A stretch of DNA of 64,000 bases from Solirubrobacterales bacterium (lineage in GTDB: Bacteria > Actinomycetota > Thermoleophilia > Solirubrobacterales > Solirubrobacteraceae). The stretch spans positions 47,988-111,987 of the forward strand of contig PKXY01000033.1 of assembly GCA_003132505.1 (NCBI GenBank), written 5' to 3'. Positions 52,578 to 61,597 of this stretch are shown in pieces. Positions within the stretch are counted from its first letter, which is position 1. Each line of letters starts with the position of its first letter. The position numbers and the translations under genes were made by a program. The notes under the pieces are model-generated. The model did no database searches and was not told where the DNA came from. It was given only the letters and a program-made list of their open reading frames with translations.

Positions 52578-53342
52578 TCACTCGTGACCGAGGTGGGCGC
52601 GTCTGCGCTCAGACCACGAGGCGTTGATGTGCGCCGTGATGCGGTCTGCCGCGAGATCCCCGTCACGCTGCTCGAGCGCCTCGAGGATGCCACGGTGCTC
52701 GTCGACGGTTCTCGTCAGCGCGCTCGCCGAGCCGGGATGGCCGCTGAGGCGCGGATCGGCCGCCGTGTAATGGTGGATCGCCCGGATGATCATCCGCCCA
52801 ATCTCGTTGCCAGATGCGCTGAGCAGCGTGCGGTGGAACGCTTGGTCGAGTTGCTGGAAGTGCGGGTAGTCATCGATCAGCTCTTCCATCGTGTCGAGGT
52901 TGGCCTGAAGCGCAGCGAGCTCGTCCTTGGTCAGCCGGCGGGCGGCGTCGCGCGTCATCGCTGTCTCGAGCAGCCGGCGCACGGTCACGATGCTGTCGAG
53001 CAACTGCGCGTTCTCGTCGTATTCGAGCGCGATGCGCAGCACGTCGGGGTCGATCAGGTTCCAGGACTCGCGCGACTGGACGGTCGTGCCACGGCCCTGC
53101 TCGACGCGGATCAGGCCACGCTCCTCGAGCAGCTTGAGTCCCTCGCGCATGACCGTGCGGCTGAACCCGAACTGTCTACAAAGCGCGTCCTCGGTCGGTA
53201 TCGGCGAGCCCTCAGGAAGCTGACCGCCAATGATGTCGTGCGCGAGCTCCTCGACCACGATCGAGGCGAGCCGCACCGGCCGCCGCGAGCGCGGTCGATC
53301 GTCACGCGAAGCGACACGCCCGTTGATGGAGGTGCCTGCCAT
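52578..53342 (-). CDS. GntR-family regulator, FadR/FCD subfamily
   Basis: The 254-residue protein has a winged helix (IVVEELAHDIIGGQLPEGSP; ALCRQFGFSRTVMREGLKLL; GLIRVEQGRGTTV) and an all-helical FCD domain with the metal-ligand pattern (FQQLDQAFHRTLLSASGN; DEHRGILEALEQRD). FCD regulators commonly sense sugar acids. It lies between the importer/enolase operon and the mutarotase gene and probably controls both sides. ATG 53342 sits about 7 bases behind a TATGAT box, so it is probably leaderless. Confidence 0.9.
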   Translation of the reverse strand: MAGTSINGRVASRDDRPRSRRPVRLASIVVEELAHDIIGGQLPEGSPIPTEDALCRQFGFSRTVMREGLKLLEERGLIRVEQGRGTTVQSRESWNLIDPDVLRIALEYDENAQLLDSIVTVRRLLETAMTRDAARRLTKDELAALQANLDTMEELIDDYPHFQQLDQAFHRTLLSASGNEIGRMIIRAIHHYTAADPRLSGHPGSASALTRTVDEHRGILEALEQRDGDLAADRITAHINASWSERRRAHLGHE

Positions 53343-53355
53343 TGTCACAATCATA
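53341..53355 (-). promoter_or_regulatory. GntR promoter: -10 box and dyad over the start codon
   Basis: TATGAT (minus strand, 53355-53350) is followed by the near-perfect dyad ATTGT-C-ACAAT (plus strand 53341-53351), which covers the transcript start and the ATG. A related GTTGACAAC element lies at 53403-53411, ahead of the divergent mutarotase-like gene. Confidence 0.5.
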
Positions 53356-53439
53356 TGTTGCCGCGACAGAGCCGGGCGTGCAGCTTCGGTGTTGCACCTA
53401 CGGTTGACAACGGATGAGCGAGCAAGGGAGAGAAGCCTG

Positions 53440-53760
53440 ATGGCTGAGTTCGTCGGTCTACGCACATGCCTGAAGCCGGGCACGGAGCAGGCCTACAAGG
53501 AGGCGCACGATGCCATCTGGCCCGAGCTTCTCGAGGCTCAGCGTGCGGCGGGAATCAAGCGCTGGATCATCTTCCGCGACGGCCTCGATCTCTTCCACAG
53601 CGTCGAGGCGGACGACTTTGACGCCGCGATCGCGCGGCTTGCAATGGATCCCGTTGAGCTGCGCTGGCAGGCTGAGATGGCGAGGTTTGCGGTCCCACTC
53701 GAGGACGAGGCGCGTCCGGCATCGACGCGGCTCGAGCTCGTCTACAACCGCACGCCCTGA
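53440..53760 (+). CDS. L-rhamnose mutarotase-family protein
   Basis: The 106-residue ferredoxin-like fold matches RhaM: LRTCLKPGTEQAYKEAHDAI, WPELLEAQRAAGIKRWIIF and LFHSVEADDFDAAI, ending AST-RLELVYN. The family interconverts anomers of 6-deoxyhexoses such as L-rhamnose or L-fucose. A TTGACA (53404-53409) and an AAGGGAG ribosome site precede it. It places 6-deoxy sugars at the entry of this cluster. Confidence 0.88.
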   Translation: MAEFVGLRTCLKPGTEQAYKEAHDAIWPELLEAQRAAGIKRWIIFRDGLDLFHSVEADDFDAAIARLAMDPVELRWQAEMARFAVPLEDEARPASTRLELVYNRTP

Positions 53761-53768
53761 CCGTGCGC

Positions 53769-54779
53769 TCAGGCGGGTGTCGGCGCGTCCCTGCGCAGCA
53801 GCCCTTCCGCCTTGAGCTCGCTCCACAGCTCGGCTGGCAGCGCGTTGCGGTAGAGCGCCACGTTGCGCTCGATCTGCTCGGCAGAGCGCGCGCCGACGCA
53901 GACGCTAACGACGGTCGGGTGACCGAGCGGAAAGAGCACGGCAGCGGCCGGCAGCGTTGTGCCGTGGCGCTCGCAGACGGCGGCGATCGCGCGCGCGCGC
54001 TCGATCAGCTCGGGCGGCGCGCCCTCGTAGTTGTACTTCGCGCCCTCGGGCACCTGCGCGCGGGCGAGCAGGCCGCTGTTGAAGACGCCGGCCGCCACGA
54101 TCCCCACGCCTCGCTGCACGCACAGCGGCAGGAGCTCGTCGAGCGCGTCCTGCTCCAGCAGCGTGTAGCGACCGGCCAGCATCAGCAGATCGACGTCGGT
54201 GTTGCGCACGAGCTCCGCAAGCGGAGCAGAGAAGTTCATCCCGGCGCCGATCGCGCGCAGCACCCCTTCGCCGCGCAGCTCCTCGAGTGCCGGGTAGGCG
54301 GTCTCGAAGACCTGCGCCATGTGGTCGTCGGGATCGTGCAGGTAGGCGACATCGATGCGGTCGAGCTGCAGGCGCTCGAGACTTTCGCTCAGCGAGCGGC
54401 GGATGCCGTCGCGGCTGAAGTCCCAGACGCGTCTGTGCGTAGCCGGGACGGCGAAGCCCCCGTCGTCGATGCCCTCCACGCGCTCCACCGGAACGAGCAG
54501 CCGGCCAACCTTCGTCGAGAGCACGTAGTCATCGCGCGAATGCGTCGCGAGCAGCGCGCCGAGCCGTCGCTCCGAGAGGCCGATGCCATAGTGGGGCGCG
54601 GTGTCGTAGTAGCGGACGCCGCGCCGCCACGCCGCCTCGACGGTTTCGCGAGCCTCCTCGTCGGAGATCTCGCGGTAGAGGTTGCCGAGCTGCGCGCAGC
54701 CGAGCGAGAACTCGCTGAGCTCGAGCTCACCATGCGCCAGACGACGAGTGGGCAGCGCGCCGGTGGAGGAAGCGCTCAT
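53769..54779 (-). CDS. Aldo/keto reductase, L-fucose/D-threo-aldose 1-dehydrogenase type
   Basis: The 336-residue barrel has FSLGCAQLGNLYREISDEEA, catalytic Tyr in YYDTAPHYGIGLSERRLG, Lys in LSTKVGRLL and His in YLHDPDDH. The same pattern is found in NAD(P)-dependent L-fucose dehydrogenases, which oxidise the sugar to its lactone. It lies next to the mutarotase and the lactonase, giving the first oxidation step. The 193 bases between it and the lactonase gene contain no gene. Confidence 0.87.
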   Translation of the reverse strand: MSASSTGALPTRRLAHGELELSEFSLGCAQLGNLYREISDEEARETVEAAWRRGVRYYDTAPHYGIGLSERRLGALLATHSRDDYVLSTKVGRLLVPVERVEGIDDGGFAVPATHRRVWDFSRDGIRRSLSESLERLQLDRIDVAYLHDPDDHMAQVFETAYPALEELRGEGVLRAIGAGMNFSAPLAELVRNTDVDLLMLAGRYTLLEQDALDELLPLCVQRGVGIVAAGVFNSGLLARAQVPEGAKYNYEGAPPELIERARAIAAVCERHGTTLPAAAVLFPLGHPTVVSVCVGARSAEQIERNVALYRNALPAELWSELKAEGLLRRDAPTPA

Positions 54780-54972
54780 CAGCTCCTCACAACCTCACGG
54801 GGCGCGTTCCGCTTGCGGCCGGCGGCGGAGAGCCCACATACAGGGTCATCCGGCCAGAGGTCCTTTTCACACTCGAGCCACCGCTGCAGCCAGCGCTCTT
54901 CGTCGGCGAGGTGAACGAGGTCGGCAGCGCAGTGACAGGTACCGCCAACGATCCTCCGTTGTCGCTCGAAAT

Positions 54973-55821
54973 TCAGGCTGTGGCGCTCTGCGACTCTATC
55001 TGGTAGATCCGACGCGCGTTCTCCCCAAGCAGCTTCTCGGCGTCGTCGCCCGCGACGACGGTCGCCAACTCCACGTTCGCCCGCCAGACCTGGTCGTAGG
55101 TGCCATTGAGCAGCGCGACAGGCCAGTCGCTGCCGCACATCAGCCTCTCGCACCCAAAGCAGTCGAGGGCCACCTCGACTGCCGGGCGGAAGTCGTCGCT
55201 CGTCCACGTCCGCGCGAGCACCGTGTTCAGGCCGGAGACCTTTGCGAGCATGTTCGGGCAGTCTGCGCACTGGCGAAGCTCGCTTTCCCACCGGCGCATC
55301 TCGGAATTCCCGAGCGGTGGCTTGCCGAGGTGGTCGATCACAAGTCGGAGTCGCGGAAAGCGCCCGGCGAGGGCAACCATGTCATCGAAGTGGCGCGGGT
55401 AGACGACCGGCGCCTCGAGGATCAGATCTCGCTGTTCGAGCAGCGAGATGCTTTCGAGCGCCGCCGGCTGCCTGATCCAGTGGTCTGGCTCGTTGTGGAT
55501 CAGATGACGGATCGCCCGCATCTTAGGCCGGCGCAGCAGCTCGTCGAGCCGCGCGGCGGCGCGCTCCGGCGCCAGCAGATCGACCCAGGCGGTCACGGCT
55601 CCGATCAGCGGGCTCGCCGCAGCGGCATCGAAGAGATCGTCGGTGTCCGAGTCGAGGCATGCTCCCTGGACGAGGATCACCGCGTCTACGCCGCTGCGTT
55701 CTGCCAAAGGCTCGATGTCGCCGGGACCGAAGGCGCGGTTGATCGCGGCGTGCTCCTCTGTCATCCACGGCTGAGGCGTCCGTACCGGGTCCCAGAAGTG
55801 GATGTGCGCGTCAACCCTCAT
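54973..55821 (-). CDS. Amidohydrolase-2 family lactonase (L-fuconolactonase-like)
   Basis: The 282-residue TIM barrel has the HxH pair in VDAHIHFWDP, RHLIHNEPDHWI, RLVIDHLGKPPL (His) and CGSDWPV (Asp), the pattern of COG3618 lactonases. These open L-fucono- or L-rhamnono-lactone. It follows directly the dehydratase remnant, whose stop abuts its ATG, consistent with a former dehydratase-lactonase operon. Confidence 0.87.
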   Translation of the reverse strand: MRVDAHIHFWDPVRTPQPWMTEEHAAINRAFGPGDIEPLAERSGVDAVILVQGACLDSDTDDLFDAAAASPLIGAVTAWVDLLAPERAAARLDELLRRPKMRAIRHLIHNEPDHWIRQPAALESISLLEQRDLILEAPVVYPRHFDDMVALAGRFPRLRLVIDHLGKPPLGNSEMRRWESELRQCADCPNMLAKVSGLNTVLARTWTSDDFRPAVEVALDCFGCERLMCGSDWPVALLNGTYDQVWRANVELATVVAGDDAEKLLGENARRIYQIESQSATA

Positions 55822-56121
55822 TACGCGCCGACTGGCTGCCCGCCGCGCGAGGCTGCCCTCCGGGCTTCGCCGCCCGGGAACTCGAAGCGGTTCAGTGACT
55901 CGGGCATCATCTCAATGCTGTGGCCGGGCGCCATCGGGATCGAGTAGCGGCCGCCGACGACGACGGCCGGGTGCAGCGAGTGCCCGTGCAGGGTGATCCG
56001 CCGATTCAACGATCCGATTCTCCAGCGTGCCGCTCACGTCGATGTAGTCGAACATCGCCAGGTGCTGGACATACTCGCAAAGATCGCCCCCACCTGGAGG
56101 AGCTGCCCGGCCGGTCGCCAT
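55821..56121 (-). pseudogene. C-terminal remnant of an L-fuconate dehydratase-like enzyme
   Basis: One frame reads GDLCEYVQHLAMFDYIDVSG, then TLENRIVES, matching the end of the L-fuconate dehydratase barrel. The following HPAVVVGGRYSIPMAPGHSI and MMPESLNRFEFPGG are in another frame. The shift lies near 55980-56000. The N-terminal 80% including all metal ligands is gone: upstream of 56130 is a promoter region. Clearly a relic. Confidence 0.75.
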
Positions 56122-56209
56122 GCGCGTGCCGCGGACACAGCCACGCGCGCCGCAGCGCCGAGGAATAGGCTCGAGGTCATCTGTGTGATGAATCTAGGAG
56201 GGGACCGCC

Positions 56210-56563
56210 GTGCGCGCTGCCTGCTATGCCGGTGACCGGACACTGAACTTCGTCGAGCGCGAGCCCCTCGCTCCGGCCGAGGGCGAGGTCGCGATCGACG
56301 TCGCCTACACCGGGATCTGCGGTACCGATCTGCACATCCTCCACGGCGCAATGGACAAGCGCGTCACGATGCCGGCGGTCCTCGGCCACGAGATGGCAGG
56401 CACGGTTTCGGCCCTCGGCGCCGGCGTGGAGTCGCTGGTGGTCGGCGAGCACGTCACGGTCATGCCACTTGGCAACTGCGGGGACTGCCCGGCGTGTCGC
56501 AGCGGAAACACGCACATCTCAGGCTTTGGCTTTGGCTTTGACCACGATCTCGCCGATGCGTGA
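56210..56563 (+). pseudogene. Zinc-dependent alcohol dehydrogenase, truncated after residue 104
   Basis: Only the N-terminal catalytic domain of an MDR-family enzyme remains: GICGTDLHILHG (catalytic Cys), LGHEMAGTVSALGAG and structural Cys in GNCGDCPACRSG. The Rossmann domain is missing. After residue 104 the frame runs antisense into the 3' end of the convergent FAH-family gene and stops. A deletion near 56517 joined the two genes tail to tail. It may once have been a fucose or lactaldehyde dehydrogenase of this cluster. Confidence 0.78.
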
Positions 56564-57360
56564 GATGCGGGTAAGGAGGGTGTCGCCGGGCTGCAGGTAG
56601 CGTGGCGGGTCGCGCTTGAAGCCGACGCCGGCGGGTGTGCCGGTGAAGATCAGATCGCCCGGAGCAGCGGGCAGATCGCGGAGATGTAGGCAATCAGCAC
56701 AGGAACCGGAAAGATCATCGATGCCGTCGTGTCGTGCTGCATGCGCTCGCCGTTCAGGATCGACTCGACCTCGAGGGCATCGGTAAGGCCCGGTTCGTCG
56801 GTCGATACGAGCCAGGGACCGGTGGGACCGAAGTTGGGGAATGACTTGCCGAGGCAGAACTGCGGCGCCGGCCCGCGATTCTGAACGTCGCGCGCCGTTA
56901 GGTCCTAGCCGACGGTGAGACCCGCGAGGTGATCCCACGCGTCGGCTGCGGCCACGTGTTCGGTGCGGCGGCCGATCACGCACACAAGCTCCGCCTCGAA
57001 ATCGACGCACGGCGTCGGAAGCGAGACCTCCGGGCCCGGCCCCGCGAGGCAGGTCGGGAACTTTGTGAAGACCAGCGGGTACTCGGGCGGTGTGAAGCCG
57101 CCCTCGGCCGCATGCTCCGGGTAGTTGAGCGCGACGGCAAATACTTGGCGAGGGCGCGGAACGGGGGGGCCGAGCTCCGCCGGCGCGATTGCCTCGCCGA
57201 CCCCGAACCTCGCGCCTGCAACCCATTCACTGAAGTGCGGCCAGCTGTCGTAGACGGCTTGCGGATCGGGACCGAAGCGCCCGTCGCTGGCAAGCGCGAC
57301 ATCGACGAACTCGCCATCCGTCGCGACCACCAGGCGCCCTTTTTGATTCGCGACGCGCAT
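56519..57360 (-). pseudogene. Fumarylacetoacetate hydrolase-family gene with stop and frameshift
   Basis: The first 151 residues (VFAVALNYPEHAAEGGF; PTPCVDFEAELVCVIGRRTE) end at TAG 56905-56907, exactly where the family has Gln in GLTVGQD; the sequence continues DLTARDVQNRGPAPQFCLGK. A second lesion near 56660-56668 shifts the frame before GDLIFTGTPAGVGF. The FAH family includes the 2,4-diketo-3-deoxy-L-fuconate hydrolase that gives pyruvate and L-lactate, the expected last step of this pathway. The SDR stop directly precedes its ATG. Confidence 0.82.
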
Positions 57361-58134
57361 CTATGGCCCCCTACTTGGTGGCAGCCGCAGTGTCGTCATT
57401 CCGCCGTCGACAGAAAGCGCGGTGCCGGTGATCGAGCCAGAGCTCGGATTTGCGAGAAACGCGATCGCCGCGGCAACTTCGTCGGGGGCGACGAGCCGCC
57501 CATGCGGCTGGCGCGCGATCAGCGCGGCCCGCTCGGCCTCCGGATCGGCTGCCTGCGCGAGCAGGCGCGCGACCCACGGCGTGTCTGCCGTGCCCGGCAC
57601 GACACAATTGACCCTGATCCCCTCTTCAAGGTAATCGGCAGCCATCGCGAGGGTGAGTGAGTGTACGGCGCCCTTGCTGGCGTCGTACAGCGCCCGTCGG
57701 TAAAGCCCGAGCGGGGCGCCAATCGAGGACAGGTTGACGATTGCTGCGTGCGCCGAAGCTCGCAGCGCCGGTAGCGCTGCACGAGTCACGCGGACCAGAC
57801 CGACCACGTTGACGTCCAAGACGTGATGCCACTCCTCGTCGGACTGGTCCTCGATCGTGCCGACCGCACCGATCGCCGCGTTGTTGACCAGGATGTCGAG
57901 CCCACCGAGCCCGTTCACCGCAGTAGCGACCGCCTCACGCACTGCCCGGTCGTCGCTGACGTCGGCGCTGAGCGCGAGGACCTCGCCGTACAGCACCGGC
58001 TCGCGGTCCACCACTGCGACCGCTGCACCCTGAGCAACAAAAGTGCGCGCCGTCGCAAGTCCGATTCCGGACGCGCCGCCAGTGACAAGGGCGCGTAACC
58101 CGGCCAGCTCGCCTACCTGAGCGCCCGCAAGCAT
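57361..58134 (-). CDS. SDR-family dehydrogenase (2-keto-3-deoxy-sugar acid dehydrogenase-like)
   Basis: The 257-residue classical SDR shows ALVTGGASGIGLATA, NNAAIGAVG, Ser in IVNLSSIGAPL, YDASKGAVHSL and the SVDGGMTT end. It looks intact. In the L-fucose and L-rhamnose pathways an SDR beside the FAH hydrolase oxidises the 2-keto-3-deoxy acid at C4, which would suit this position. It could also be a sugar 1-dehydrogenase. Confidence 0.87.
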   Translation of the reverse strand: MLAGAQVGELAGLRALVTGGASGIGLATARTFVAQGAAVAVVDREPVLYGEVLALSADVSDDRAVREAVATAVNGLGGLDILVNNAAIGAVGTIEDQSDEEWHHVLDVNVVGLVRVTRAALPALRASAHAAIVNLSSIGAPLGLYRRALYDASKGAVHSLTLAMAADYLEEGIRVNCVVPGTADTPWVARLLAQAADPEAERAALIARQPHGRLVAPDEVAAAIAFLANPSSGSITGTALSVDGGMTTLRLPPSRGP

Positions 58135-58203
58135 GCGGCCACGATACAGCTGCGCTTTTGCTTGTGGCTTTGTCCTGGAGAGCCGCGTAGGCTGCAAAGC
58201 GCC

Positions 58204-58790
58204 GTGCGAGTTGCGCTCTTCACCACATGCGTCGCCGACACGCTCTTCCCGGGCGCGGCGACGGCGACCGTGACGCTGCTCGAACGCCTGGGACGCGAGG
58301 TTTCCTTCAAGGCCGACCAAACCTGCTGCGGGCAGATGCACCTGAACTCGGGCTACGCGCGCGACGCGGAGCTGCTCGCGCGCCAGCTAACTGCTGCTTC
58401 GCCGGCGACGAGCTCGACGCGGTCGTTGCCCCCTCCGGCTCATGCGTGGCGACGATTCGCGACCAATATCGGCGGATCGCCGAGCGCTCGGGCGATCGGT
58501 GGTTCCGCGCAGCCGTGGCGGAGCTCGTGGCCCGGACCTTCGAGCTCGCGCAGTTTCTGGTCGAGGAGCTCGGCGTCGTCGATGTCGGCGCCTACTACCC
58601 ACACAGCGTCAGTTACCACCCGACCTGCCATTCGCTGCGGATGCTGCGCCTAGGCGACGCGCCGCTTGCGCTGCTGCGTGCAGTTCGCGGCTTGACGCTG
58701 ACCCCGCTCCCCGACGCGGAATCGTGCTGGGCTTCGGCGGAACCTTCGCCGTGAAGAACTCCGATATCTCCGCAGCGATGCTGACCATGC
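58204..58790 (+). pseudogene. lutA: lutA-like lactate-utilisation Fe-S protein, frameshifted
   Basis: GTG 58204 begins VRVALFTTCVADTLFPGAAT and reaches the first Cys-Cys-Gly box (QTCCGQMHLNSGYARDAELL). The frame breaks near 58385-58405 and resumes as DAVVAPSGSCVATIRDQYRR to SVSYHPTCHSLRML. It breaks again near 58726, where GFGGTFAVKNSDISAAML follows in the third frame. The C-terminal end is lost where lutB sequence begins. LutABC converts L-lactate to pyruvate. Confidence 0.8.
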
Positions 58791-59605
58791 CACGCACACG
58801 ATCCGCGAGAAGCGCGCGCTTGCAGCCGCAGAGCTCGGCGACTGGGAGCAGCTGGGCGAGGCGGGAAAGCGGATCAAGGAGCGGGCGATACGACACCTCG
58901 ACGTCCACCTCGAACAGCTCGAGCGCTCGGTCAGCGCCGCCGGCGGCATCGTGCACTGGGCGGCCGACGGTGCGCAGGCAAATCGGATCGTGATCGAAGC
59001 GGCCGGCGCTCTCGAGGTGGTCAAGGTGAAGTCGCTTGCGACCGACGCCGCGCGCGGGATCCACGCGCAGGAAACCGATCTCGCCGAGCTGATCATCCAG
59101 CTCGGACACGATCGGCCGTCGCACATCCCCGTTCCAGCGATCCACCGCAACCGTGGCAAGATCCGCGAGCTATTCCGCCGCGAGCTCCCCGGCAGCGAGC
59201 ATCTCGACGATGACCCCGCGGCGCTGGCGGAAGCAGCGCGACGCTTCCTGCGCGCAAAATTCCTGGCTGCCAAGGTCGGGGTCAGCGGCGCGAACTTTGC
59301 GGTCGCGGAGACCGGAACCGTCTGCATCCTCGAGTCGGAGGGCAACGGGCATGTGCACGACGCTGCCCGAGGTGCTGATCACTGTGATGGGGATCGAGAA
59401 GGTGCTGCCGCGCTTCGCCGACCTCGAAGTGATGCCGCAGCTGCTGCCGCGCTCCTCCACCGCCGAGCGAATGAACCCGTACACGACGCTGTGGAGCGGG
59501 ACCGAGGGGCGGCGCGGATCGCGGGGTGCAGGCTGCCGCGAGCCCGCGCGTTTGGGTCGGGGAAGTCCGGCACGCCGTGCGCGCGGATACAAGCAGAGAG
59601 CTTGA
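58786..59605 (+). pseudogene. lutB: lutB-like Fe-S/NAD protein, frameshifted and truncated
   Basis: The sequence begins inside the gene (ATHTIREKRALAAAELGDWE) without a start codon, runs in frame through QANRIVIEAAGALEVVKVKS and LIIQLGHDRPSHIPVPAIHR to TGTVCILESEGNG. It shifts near 59345 to MCTTLPEVLITVMGIEKVLP and ends after RMNPYTTLWSG. The C-terminal ferredoxin-type Cys clusters are missing. No lutC is seen. Confidence 0.8.
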
Positions 59606-59633
59606 TCGCGTTCGCGTCTCCGCGGCGCCCAAG

Positions 59634-60494
59634 CTACTCGGCGGCGGGGGCAGAGGCCTCGGCGGCGGCGTCGGCGGCTTCCTGGGCCTGAGCGGCGAGT
59701 CGCGCGCGGCGGTACTCGTCGACGACGATCTCGGTCAGCTCCTCGAGCGAGGTTTCGGCTGTCGGCTTGTCGAGCGCGATCACACCGTCAACGATCATGT
59801 TCACCCGGTCGCAGCTCTCGAGCACGTGAACATAGTTGTGGAGGATCATGATCATCGAGAGTTCGCCCTCCGCTTTGAGTCGCGCGATCAACTCGAGGAT
59901 CATCGCGCCCTCCTTGGCGCCCATCGCGGCGAGCGGCTCGTCGAGCAGCAGGATGTCGGCCTCGGAGTAGACGCCGCGGGCGACGGCGATCGACTGGCGC
60001 TGACCACCCGAAAGGCGCGCGACCGGCACGTCGAGCCGCGGCAGGTGGATGCCGATTTCGTTGAGCGCGGCGCGCGCTTCGCGCTTCATCCGGCGCCGGT
60101 CGAGGAAGGGCAGCCGAGACCGACGTTCCTCCCGGCAGAGGAACATGTTCTGGTAGACGCTCAGCTCGTCGATCAGCGCAAGATCCTGGTAGACCACGTC
60201 AACGCCGAGGGTCCTTGCTTGCTCGACGCTCTTCGGCTCATACGGCTGGCCCTTGAGCCACATCTGGCCGGAATCCTGCTTTTGGAAACCACAGATCGTC
60301 TTGATCAGCGTGGACTTGCCGGCGCCGTTGTCGCCGAGCAGGCCGAGCACCTCGCCCTTCTTCAGGTGCAGGCTGACGTCGCGCAGTGCGGTCACCGGGC
60401 CGAAGCTCTTTGCGATGTGCTCGACGCGCAGCACGTCGTCGTCCGCCGACACCGGCGCGACGATCACCTCTCCGGGTAGCGCCTCTTCAGCCAA
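59634..60494 (-). CDS. Sugar ABC transporter ATPase, single-domain RbsA/FrcA type
   Basis: The 286-residue protein has one ATPase domain: Walker A GDNGAGKST, Q-loop YQDLALIDELS, signature RLSGGQRQSIAVARG and Walker B ILLLDEPLAAMG, with His in ILHNYVHV. E. coli RbsA has two such domains, while single-domain forms are common in actinobacteria. An Ala-rich C-terminal tail (AAQAQEAADAAAEASAPAAE) is unusual. It overlaps the permease gene by 8 bp. Confidence 0.9.
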   Translation of the reverse strand: MAEEALPGEVIVAPVSADDDVLRVEHIAKSFGPVTALRDVSLHLKKGEVLGLLGDNGAGKSTLIKTICGFQKQDSGQMWLKGQPYEPKSVEQARTLGVDVVYQDLALIDELSVYQNMFLCREERRSRLPFLDRRRMKREARAALNEIGIHLPRLDVPVARLSGGQRQSIAVARGVYSEADILLLDEPLAAMGAKEGAMILELIARLKAEGELSMIMILHNYVHVLESCDRVNMIVDGVIALDKPTAETSLEELTEIVVDEYRRARLAAQAQEAADAAAEASAPAAE

Positions 60495-61569
60495 GGCCTG
60501 ACCGCCTGCGCGCGCGCCCCACGTAGCGGTTGATCAGCATCGCTACGAGGATCGCTACGCCGAGATAGAAGTCGAGGTAGTCGGCGTTGACGCCCTTGAT
60601 GGCGAGGCCGTCCTGAAGGACACCCAAAAACAGCGCGCCGATCATTGCGCCGACGACGGTCCCCGAGCCACCGGCCAAGAGGGTGCCGCCGATCACGGCG
60701 GCCGCGATCGCGTCGAGCAACACCGAGTTTGCTGCGCCGGGGTCGGGGGTGATCGAGTTCGAACGCACCGCCTCGAGGATGCCGACGAATCCCGCAAGCG
60801 TGCTGCATACGACGAAGTTACGGATCAACACGGTGCGGACCTTCACTCCGGCCTCGGCTGCGGCGATCCGGTTCGAGCCGACGGCGATGGTGTGTAGACC
60901 CCAGCGGGTGCGGGTCAGCGCCACCTGCAGCACGAGGACGATGCCGAGCGCCCAGAACAACTCCGAGTAGGTGCCGGCGCCGAACGCGCTGGCAAAGCTC
61001 GTGATGTGGTTTCCGGTCGCGTTGCTGACCACCTGCGCCCCGGGCATTTCGAGTTGCTCGGCATGCGAAACGATCAGCGTGAGGCCTTCGAGCGTGAAAA
61101 GCGTGCCAAGCGTCGTGATGAACGAGTTGACACCGAGGACAGCGGTGACGAATCCATTGAACACGCCGATGCCCATGCACACGATCAGTGCGAGGATCGT
61201 GCACGGGATCAGCGGTATGCCGCCATTATGAAACTCGTAGAACATCAGCGGCGCGAACAGGTAACAGCCGCCGATCGAGAGATCAATCTCGCCGTTGATC
61301 ATCAGAAACACCTCGCCGGCGGCGAGAATCGCGTACGGCGCGAAGTAGGGCAGCAGGTTCTCGAAGTTCGCCGTGGTGAAGAACACCGAGAGGCTCAGCG
61401 AGAAGTACACGGTAAGCGCCGCCGTGATCACGATGATGCTTCCCTCACGCGTCGTGAGGGCATGGCGAATCAAAGTTAATGGGGCCACCGCAGCGCGGGG
61501 GGCCTTGCGCTCATGCGCCTGACCCCCCGCCGGAGCGGTAACCGGAGATTCGCCGTCACTGACGGACAT
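60487..61569 (-). CDS. Sugar ABC transporter permease, RbsC type
   Basis: The 360-residue protein belongs to the BPD_transp_2 family with 8-10 membrane segments. It shows the ribose-permease hallmarks GEIDLSIGGCYLF, NSFITTLGTLFTLEGLTLIV, NRIAAAEAGVKV and AAAVIGGTLLAGGSGTVVGA. The partner ATPase and binding protein flank it in the same operon. Confidence 0.92.
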   Translation of the reverse strand: MSVSDGESPVTAPAGGQAHERKAPRAAVAPLTLIRHALTTREGSIIVITAALTVYFSLSLSVFFTTANFENLLPYFAPYAILAAGEVFLMINGEIDLSIGGCYLFAPLMFYEFHNGGIPLIPCTILALIVCMGIGVFNGFVTAVLGVNSFITTLGTLFTLEGLTLIVSHAEQLEMPGAQVVSNATGNHITSFASAFGAGTYSELFWALGIVLVLQVALTRTRWGLHTIAVGSNRIAAAEAGVKVRTVLIRNFVVCSTLAGFVGILEAVRSNSITPDPGAANSVLLDAIAAAVIGGTLLAGGSGTVVGAMIGALFLGVLQDGLAIKGVNADYLDFYLGVAILVAMLINRYVGRARRRSGLG

Positions 61570-61597
61570 CAGTGCCTAAATGACTGCTGCGCGGGCT

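Noticed and set aside
51422..53417. Long plus-strand frames opposite the enolase-type enzyme and GntR gene
   Set aside because: Antisense of motif-complete genes; no start signal or domain.
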